In this document: positions 1 through 4,561 of the stretch, in pieces
How positions within the stretch are numbered: the stretch's first letter is position 1
How the letters are laid out: each line of letters starts with the position of its first letter
Assembly: GCA_019090765.1 (NCBI GenBank)
Contig: JAHRVJ010000202.1
Location: 1 to 7,209 of the forward strand
Source: Ilumatobacteraceae bacterium
GTDB taxonomy: Bacteria; Actinomycetota; Acidimicrobiia; Acidimicrobiales; Ilumatobacteraceae
DNA: 7,209 nt
Direction: 5' to 3'
Position numbers and translations under genes: made by a program
The notes under the pieces: model-generated
What the model was told of the DNA's origin: nothing
Seen by the model: only the letters and a program-made list of their open reading frames with translations
Database searches by the model: none

Positions 1-228
1 CCACCCCCGACTCCTCCTGTGATCGACGTGAATGGTCCGGCCTCGGTCGGCGCGGGCGGCGAAACAGCATTGCCGGTGGCGGCCGCCGCTTCGGCAAGCC
101 CGCAACCAGGCCAGGTACTGCCGAGTACGGGTGACGCATCGATGATGCTCGCCCTCCTCGCGGGAGCCCTGTTCGGTTCCGGATTGCTCTTGCTCGGCAT
201 GAGCCGCCGAGCGACCCCACGGCTCTGA
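1..228 (+). CDS. C-terminus of an LPxTG cell-wall-anchored surface protein (5' end outside window)
   Basis: The reading frame is open from the first base (Pro-Pro-Pro-Thr-Pro-Pro...) and ends at TGA 226-228, so this is the tail of a longer protein. The GTG at 19 is most likely an internal valine. The tail has a Pro/Ala/Gly/Ser-rich stretch, then LPSTG (codons 118-132), then a hydrophobic segment of about 20 residues rich in Leu, Ala and Gly, then a short basic tail (SRRATPRL). This three-part arrangement is the classic sortase sorting signal. In characterised proteins of this type a membrane transpeptidase cuts between Thr and Gly and joins the protein to peptidoglycan. The Pro/Ala-rich part probably spans the wall. 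The functional ectodomain is not visible, so its role cannot be named. No sortase gene is in the window. The gene is separated from the TetR operon by its own promoter region and is probably a different transcription unit. Confidence 0.85.
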   Translation, partial: PPPTPPVIDVNGPASVGAGGETALPVAAAASASPQPGQVLPSTGDASMMLALLAGALFGSGLLLLGMSRRATPRL

Positions 229-239
229 TCGAACGATCA
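226..239. repeat. Short perfect inverted repeat at the stop of the surface-protein gene
   Basis: TGATCG (226-231) and CGATCA (234-239) are reverse complements around AA, and the left arm includes the TGA stop codon. As RNA this gives at most a 5-bp stem with a 4-nt loop and no following T-run, so it is a poor intrinsic terminator. It could be a chance GATC-rich palindrome, a weak terminator or a protein site. I list it only because it is the sole hairpin candidate between the two transcription units. Confidence 0.3.
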
Positions 240-256
240 CCGAGCACGCCAACCTA

Positions 257-278
257 ACTGAGTGAGCACTCACTCAGT
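257..278. promoter_or_regulatory. Probable TetR operator (10-bp inverted repeat)
   Basis: The arms ACTGAGTGAG (257-266) and CTCACTCAGT (269-278) are perfect reverse complements around a 2-bp CA centre. Size, symmetry and position fit an operator bound by a dimeric TetR-family repressor. It ends 16 bp before the GTG at 295 and just upstream of a -10-like hexamer at 283-288, so a bound protein would cover the -35/spacer region and block transcription. The direct-repeat content (GAGTGAG / CTCACTC) gives the site an internal 4-bp periodicity. Autoregulation by the adjacent gene is inferred from position. No matching second copy was noticed in the window. Confidence 0.75.
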
Positions 279-282
279 CAGC

Positions 283-288
283 TAGCGT
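283..288 (+). promoter_or_regulatory. Candidate -10 element of the TetR/ABC/hrpA operon
   Basis: TAGCGT fits the TANNNT pattern of actinobacterial sigma-70-type -10 boxes. Transcription would start near 294-295, at or next to the GTG start, giving a leaderless or nearly leaderless mRNA, which is common in actinobacteria. There is no convincing TTGACA-like -35 at the usual spacing; the palindrome at 257-278 occupies that place. The assignment rests on six bases and on position only. Confidence 0.35.
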
Positions 289-294
289 GGAGCT

Positions 295-864
295 GTGGCA
301 ACATCGACATCACGAAGGGCGGCTTCAATGCCACCCGACGAACGCCGGGCAGCGATCATCGAAGCAGTTCGACCGCTATTGATCGAGCACGGTGACTCGG
401 TGACGACCCGCCAGATTGCCGGCGCCGCGGGAATCGCCGAGGGGACGATCTTTCGAGTGTTTACCGACAAGGCCGAGCTGCTCGATGCGGCCCTCGATGC
501 AGCTCTCGACCCAGCCCCGTTCGAGTTGTCGCTCCGTGCGATTGATCCCGAGCTGCCGTTAGAGGAGCGCCTGGTTGAGGCAACCGAAATCATCCAACAG
601 AGGGTCGTCAATGTCTGGGCGCTGGTGTCCAATCATGGTTCGAAACATCCCCAACATGTTCGCCGGCCAATGACCGACAGCGCCGCACTCGCGGAGATCT
701 TCGCTGCCGACGCATCCCGCATCCGCGTCGAACCGGTCGCCGCGGCTCGGATGTTGCGCGCGCTCACCCTGTCATTGACCCACCCCATGCTCGCGGGTGA
801 GAAGCTCACTGCGGCCGAGATCGTTGCCACTGTTCTCCACGGCATCAAGGGGGAATGCGAGTGA
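295..864 (+). CDS. TetR/AcrR-family transcriptional regulator
   Basis: This is a one-component DNA-binding repressor of about 189 residues, the usual TetR size. Residues ~17-65 form the N-terminal helix-turn-helix domain: a first helix (ERRAAIIEAVRPLL), then VTTRQIAGAAGIAEGTIFRVF and the K-x-ELL-x-A segment typical of the family. The rest is a helical, poorly conserved ligand-binding and dimerisation domain. Two starts are possible. GTG 295 keeps a basic arm (TSRRA) and would be leaderless from the -10 at 283-288. ATG 328 has an AGGGCGG sequence 5 nt upstream and would give 178 residues. I prefer 295 because basic arms ahead of the first helix are common in relatives, but this is not settled. 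The 3' end overlaps the first ABC gene by 4 nt. With the palindrome just upstream, autorepression and control of the transporter operon are the likely role; the ligand is unknown. Confidence 0.9.
   Translation: MATSTSRRAASMPPDERRAAIIEAVRPLLIEHGDSVTTRQIAGAAGIAEGTIFRVFTDKAELLDAALDAALDPAPFELSLRAIDPELPLEERLVEATEIIQQRVVNVWALVSNHGSKHPQHVRRPMTDSAALAEIFAADASRIRVEPVAAARMLRALTLSLTHPMLAGEKLTAAEIVATVLHGIKGECE
847..853 (+). promoter_or_regulatory. Ribosome-binding site deciding the GTG 861 start
   Basis: AAGGGGG at 847-853 lies 7 nt before GTG 861 but only 1 nt before the in-frame ATG 855. The spacing therefore favours GTG 861, which also gives a 4-nt GTGA overlap with the TetR stop codon, a common form of translational coupling. 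Confidence 0.65.
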
Positions 865-2600
865 CCAAGCTTTGGGAACTACTCAAGAGCCACCTCGGCC
901 CATACCGCAAGGTCTTGTTGGTCGTCATTGGGTTGCAGGCCATCCAGACTTTCGCGGCGCTAACACTGCCGACGTTGAACGCCAATCTGATCGATAACGG
1001 TGTACTCGCTGGTGACAACGATTACATCTGGCGCGTCGGTGCTGTGATGTTTGGGTTCACGTTGATCCAGATCATCTTCGCGGCTGGGGCAGTTTGGTAT
1101 GGCGCTCGGGCAGCAATGGGGTTTGGTCGCGACATCAGGCGCGACATCTTCCACACCGTCACTGGCTACTCCGCTCGCGAAGTCGGCAAATTCGGGGCGC
1201 CGTCGCTGATCACGCGGGTCACCAACGATGTGCAGCAAGTTCAGCAACTCGTGGTGCTCGCAACGACGATGATGATCGCAGCTCCGCTGACGATGGTGAT
1301 CGGCATCATCATGGCTATTCGCGAAGACGTCGGTCTCTCGGTGGTCCTGATCGTGGCGATTCCTGCCGCGGTCGTGATCCTCGGATCTGTGGTGTACCGG
1401 ATGGTGCCCGCCTTCCAGGTGATGCAGGTGCGCGTCGACCGTGTGAATTCGGTGCTGCGCGAGCAGATCACCGGCATTCGCGTAGTGCGTGCATTCGTAC
1501 GCGAACCTGAAGAAACTGAGCGGTTCGCCGAAGCCAACAAGTCACTCACCGATACGTCATTGCGGGCGGGACGTCTGATGGCTGGGATGTTCCCTTCCGT
1601 CACACTGATCATCAACGTTTCAAGCATCGCCGTGTTGTGGATTGGCGCCGACCGGATCGGCGCAGGCCAGATGGAGATCGGTTCTCTGATTGCCTACCTC
1701 ACCTACCTCGTCCAGATCCTGATGGCGGTGATCATGGCCACATTCCTGGTGTCGATGATTCCCCGGGCGTCGGTCGCCGCCGAGCGGATCGTCGAAGTAC
1801 TCGAAACCGAATCATCTGTTCATGCTCCCGACGATCCAATCACCGAAGTCACCGAGAGCGGCACGCTCGAATTTCGTGACGTGCTCTTTTCGTACCCGGG
1901 CGCCGAACACTCGGTACTCAGTGATATTTCGTTCCGGATAGAGGCTGGGCAAACCACCGCCGTCATTGGCAGCACCGGCGCAGGCAAGACCACGCTGGTC
2001 AGCTTGGTCTCACGCTTGTTCGACGTCACCGACGGGTCAGTACTTGTCGATGGCATCGACGTCCGCGAGCTCGACATGGATCTGCTGTGGAGCAAGGTGG
2101 GATACGTGCCGCAGAAGCCGTTTCTGTTCTCGGGAACGGTTGCGTCCAACCTGCGCTTCGGTCGACCCGATGCAACCGACGATGAGCTGTGGCAGGCGTT
2201 GGAGATTGCTCAAGCGGCAGGCTTCGTGCAGTCGATGCCCGATGGGATCAATAGTGAGATCACCCAAGGTGGCACCAATGTGTCGGGTGGCCAGCGGCAA
2301 CGGTTGTCAATCGCGCGAGCGCTCGTTGTGCAGCCTGAGATCTTCGTGTACGACGACTCGTTCTCTGCTCTCGATCTTGCGACCGACGCCAGATTACGTG
2401 CCGCGCTCAAACCGCATACCGCCGAGGCGGCTGTCTTGATTGTGGCCCAACGTGTCTCGACAATCGCCGACGCAGACGAAATCCTCGTCATCGAAGATGG
2501 TGAGATCGCTGGTCGAGGGACCCACTCCGAGCTGATTGCCGATTGCCCAACCTATGCCGAGATTGTCGAATCGCAGCTCGGCCAAGGAGCTGTGGCATGA
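861..2600 (+). CDS. ABC exporter half-transporter, degenerate-site subunit (Rv1273c-like)
   Basis: A 579-residue TMD-NBD fusion of the type IV (ABCB-like) exporter fold. About six membrane segments lie in the first ~300 residues (roughly 17-39, 58-82, 130-153, 156-181, 240-266, 274-301). The nucleotide-binding domain shows an A-loop Tyr345, Walker A GSTGAGKTT (370-378), Q-loop Gln418, signature VSGGQ (474-478) and Walker B FVYDD (Asp498). The residue after Asp498 is Asp499 where active ATPases have Glu, and the H-loop His is Gln530 (AQRVST). This marks the non-catalytic half of a heterodimer. From memory the sequence closely resembles mycobacterial Rv1273c, including the ADCPTYAE motif near the end. 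It should act in the cytoplasmic membrane with the next gene's product. The substrate is unknown: lipids, fatty acids or drugs are all plausible. An in-frame ATG at 855 would add two residues, but the ribosome-binding site supports 861. Confidence 0.93.
   Translation: MTKLWELLKSHLGPYRKVLLVVIGLQAIQTFAALTLPTLNANLIDNGVLAGDNDYIWRVGAVMFGFTLIQIIFAAGAVWYGARAAMGFGRDIRRDIFHTVTGYSAREVGKFGAPSLITRVTNDVQQVQQLVVLATTMMIAAPLTMVIGIIMAIREDVGLSVVLIVAIPAAVVILGSVVYRMVPAFQVMQVRVDRVNSVLREQITGIRVVRAFVREPEETERFAEANKSLTDTSLRAGRLMAGMFPSVTLIINVSSIAVLWIGADRIGAGQMEIGSLIAYLTYLVQILMAVIMATFLVSMIPRASVAAERIVEVLETESSVHAPDDPITEVTESGTLEFRDVLFSYPGAEHSVLSDISFRIEAGQTTAVIGSTGAGKTTLVSLVSRLFDVTDGSVLVDGIDVRELDMDLLWSKVGYVPQKPFLFSGTVASNLRFGRPDATDDELWQALEIAQAAGFVQSMPDGINSEITQGGTNVSGGQRQRLSIARALVVQPEIFVYDDSFSALDLATDARLRAALKPHTAEAAVLIVAQRVSTIADADEILVIEDGEIAGRGTHSELIADCPTYAEIVESQLGQGAVA
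2584..2589 (+). promoter_or_regulatory. Ribosome-binding site deciding the ATG 2597 start
   Basis: AAGGAG at 2584-2589 sits 7 nt before ATG 2597, which overlaps the upstream TGA stop as ATGA. This supports 2597 over the longer in-frame ATG at 2543 inside the previous gene and over the internal ATG at 2777, whose nearest purine-rich stretch is weaker. Confidence 0.8.
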
Positions 2601-4552
2601 GCCAAGACAATGACAGTGGCCTGGCTGGCACCGGCAAGGAAGGCAAAGAGAACGCTGCCACCACCGCCAGCAGTTCCGATGGGAGCAAAGAGGTCGGTGA
2701 GGGAGACCGAGAGGTGATCGCGACTGCCGGAACTGAGGCTCGTCGCGGCAGCTTCGGCCCAGGCGGCAGCGTCGCGATGCCCGCAGAACAGAGTGACAAT
2801 TTCACCGACACGCTGCGCCGGCTAGGCGAACTGATCGGCCGGGAAAAGACCCGGCTGGTCGGGGTGTTCGCGCTGGTCACAGCCAGTGTGACTCTGTTGG
2901 TAATTGGGCCACGGCTGCTCGGCCAGGCCACTGACATCATCTTCCAGGGCGTCATCGGTAGTGGCGGTATCGACTATGCCGAACTGCATCGCAAGCTGGC
3001 CTTTATCGTTGCCCTTTATGGGGTGGCGTGGGTTCTTGCCTACTCGCAGGCCTACATCCTTGCTGGTGTAGTTCAGCGCTCGATGTATGTGCTGCGTGAG
3101 TCAGTTGAGACCAAGCTCAATCGGCTCCCACTCAGCTATATCGACAGCCAACCCCGCGGCGACCTTCTGAGTCGCGTCACCAATGACATCGACAACCTCG
3201 CTCAGAGTCTCCAACAGACCATGAGCCAGATCCTCACTTCGGTACTGACGTTGCTTGGCGTGACGATCATGATGTTCACCATCTCGCCGCTGCTAGCGGC
3301 GATTGCGCTGACCACGGTGCCGGCCTCGGTTTGGCTGATGAAGTTCATTGGTACCAAGGCGAGGCCGCGTTTCTTGTCGCAGTGGCGCCACACCGGCGAC
3401 CTCAACGCGCAGGCCGAAGAGGTGTTCACAGGCCACGCCATCGTCAAGAGTTTTGGCCGTCAGCGCGAAGTGGAGGCTCGTTTCAGCGAGGACAACGACA
3501 AGTTGTACGAAGCGAGTTTCAGCGCACAGTTCATGTCGAGCCTGATCCAGCCGTCGATGATGTTCATGGGCAATATCCAATACATCCTGATCGCGGTTGT
3601 CGGCGGGTTACAGATTTCGAGTGGGTCAATCAGCATTGGTGACATGCAGGCGATGATCCAGTACGCCCGACAGTTCTCCCAGCCGTTGACCCACATTGCC
3701 TCGATGGCGGCCACGTTCCAGTCGGGCATAGCATCGCTGGAGCGTGTGCTGGAGCTGCTCGATGCCGAGGAGCAATCCCCTGAGCAGGCAGCGACCGCTG
3801 ATCGACCGCCGCTGCGTGGCCGTGTCGAATTCGACGATGTGCACTTTTCCTACTTGCCCGATCAACCGCTGATCGAAGGTCTGAACGTGATCGCCGAACC
3901 CGGCCAGACCGTGGCAATTGTCGGGCCGACAGGTGCGGGCAAGACAACTCTGGTCAACCTGATCATGCGCTTCTACGACCTCGATTCGGGCACGATCAAC
4001 CTCGACGGCCGCGACATCGCGAGCTTCCCTCGTCACGAGCTTCGCTCAGAGATTGGCATGGTGCTGCAGGACACTTGGTTGTTCGGAGGCACGATTCGTG
4101 AGAACCTCGCCTATGGCAACCCGGCCGCGACCGAGGAACAGATCCATGAAGCGGCGCGGGTGACCTACGTCGACCGGTTCGTGCATTCCCTGCCTCATGG
4201 GTACGACACCGTTGTCAATGACGAGGGCGACAACATCAGTGCCGGTGAGAAGCAGCTCATCACCATTGCCCGGGCATTCCTGAACGACCCGTCAATTCTG
4301 ATCCTCGATGAGGCAACCAGCTCAGTCGATACGCGTACCGAAGTGCTGATCCAAGAAGCGATGAATGCTCTACGTGCGAGGCGAACAAGTTTTGTGATTG
4401 CGCACCGGTTGTCGACGATTCGCGGCGCTGATGTGATTCTCGTAATGGAAGATGGTCAGATCGTCGAACAGGGCCACCACGACTCGCTACTCGATCACGA
4501 CGGCCCGTACTCGCGTCTCTACAACGCGCAGTTCGAAGGCCAGACAATCTGA
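2597..4552 (+). CDS. ABC exporter half-transporter, catalytic subunit (Rv1272c-like)
   Basis: A 651-residue TMD-NBD half-exporter that should pair with the preceding gene's product. Residues 1-60 are a hydrophilic, low-complexity tail (Gly, Ser, Thr, Glu, Lys), probably disordered and cytoplasmic. A GxxxxMPAE-type segment leads into the membrane domain from about residue 85 to 400, with membrane helices near 87-105, 134-160, 212-230, 231-250 and two more before 400. The NBD has A-loop Tyr419, Walker A GPTGAGKTT (443-451), Q-loop Gln491, Walker B LILDE (Asp571, catalytic Glu572), D-loop SSVD and H-loop His603 (AHRLST). Its signature is ISAGEKQ (547-553) instead of LSGGQ. So it supplies the working Walker A/B/H residues for the competent site and the altered signature for the degenerate site, complementing its partner. 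From memory it resembles mycobacterial Rv1272c, reported to promote fatty-acid uptake when expressed in a heterologous host. Direction and substrate here are not shown by the sequence. Confidence 0.93.
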   Translation: MSQDNDSGLAGTGKEGKENAATTASSSDGSKEVGEGDREVIATAGTEARRGSFGPGGSVAMPAEQSDNFTDTLRRLGELIGREKTRLVGVFALVTASVTLLVIGPRLLGQATDIIFQGVIGSGGIDYAELHRKLAFIVALYGVAWVLAYSQAYILAGVVQRSMYVLRESVETKLNRLPLSYIDSQPRGDLLSRVTNDIDNLAQSLQQTMSQILTSVLTLLGVTIMMFTISPLLAAIALTTVPASVWLMKFIGTKARPRFLSQWRHTGDLNAQAEEVFTGHAIVKSFGRQREVEARFSEDNDKLYEASFSAQFMSSLIQPSMMFMGNIQYILIAVVGGLQISSGSISIGDMQAMIQYARQFSQPLTHIASMAATFQSGIASLERVLELLDAEEQSPEQAATADRPPLRGRVEFDDVHFSYLPDQPLIEGLNVIAEPGQTVAIVGPTGAGKTTLVNLIMRFYDLDSGTINLDGRDIASFPRHELRSEIGMVLQDTWLFGGTIRENLAYGNPAATEEQIHEAARVTYVDRFVHSLPHGYDTVVNDEGDNISAGEKQLITIARAFLNDPSILILDEATSSVDTRTEVLIQEAMNALRARRTSFVIAHRLSTIRGADVILVMEDGQIVEQGHHDSLLDHDGPYSRLYNAQFEGQTI

Positions 4553-4554
4553 GG
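4551..4554 (+). promoter_or_regulatory. Ribosome-binding site of hrpA overlapping the upstream stop codon
   Basis: GAGG at 4551-4554 shares two bases with the TGA stop (4550-4552) of the ABC gene and lies 7 nt before GTG 4562. That GTG is the first possible start after the stop in this frame. The overlap suggests that ribosomes finishing the ABC gene can re-initiate on hrpA. Confidence 0.6.
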
Positions 4555-4561
4555 TAGAGCT

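Noticed and set aside
226..239. TGATCG/CGATCA hairpin as an intrinsic terminator of the surface-protein gene
   Set aside because: The stem is too short and no T-run follows; kept only as a low-confidence inverted repeat.
2543..2596. Upstream extension of ABC half 2 starting at ATG 2543
   Set aside because: It lies inside the end of ABC half 1 in another frame, has a Cys/Arg-rich unlikely peptide, and ATG 2597 has an ideal ribosome-binding site and the typical ATGA overlap.
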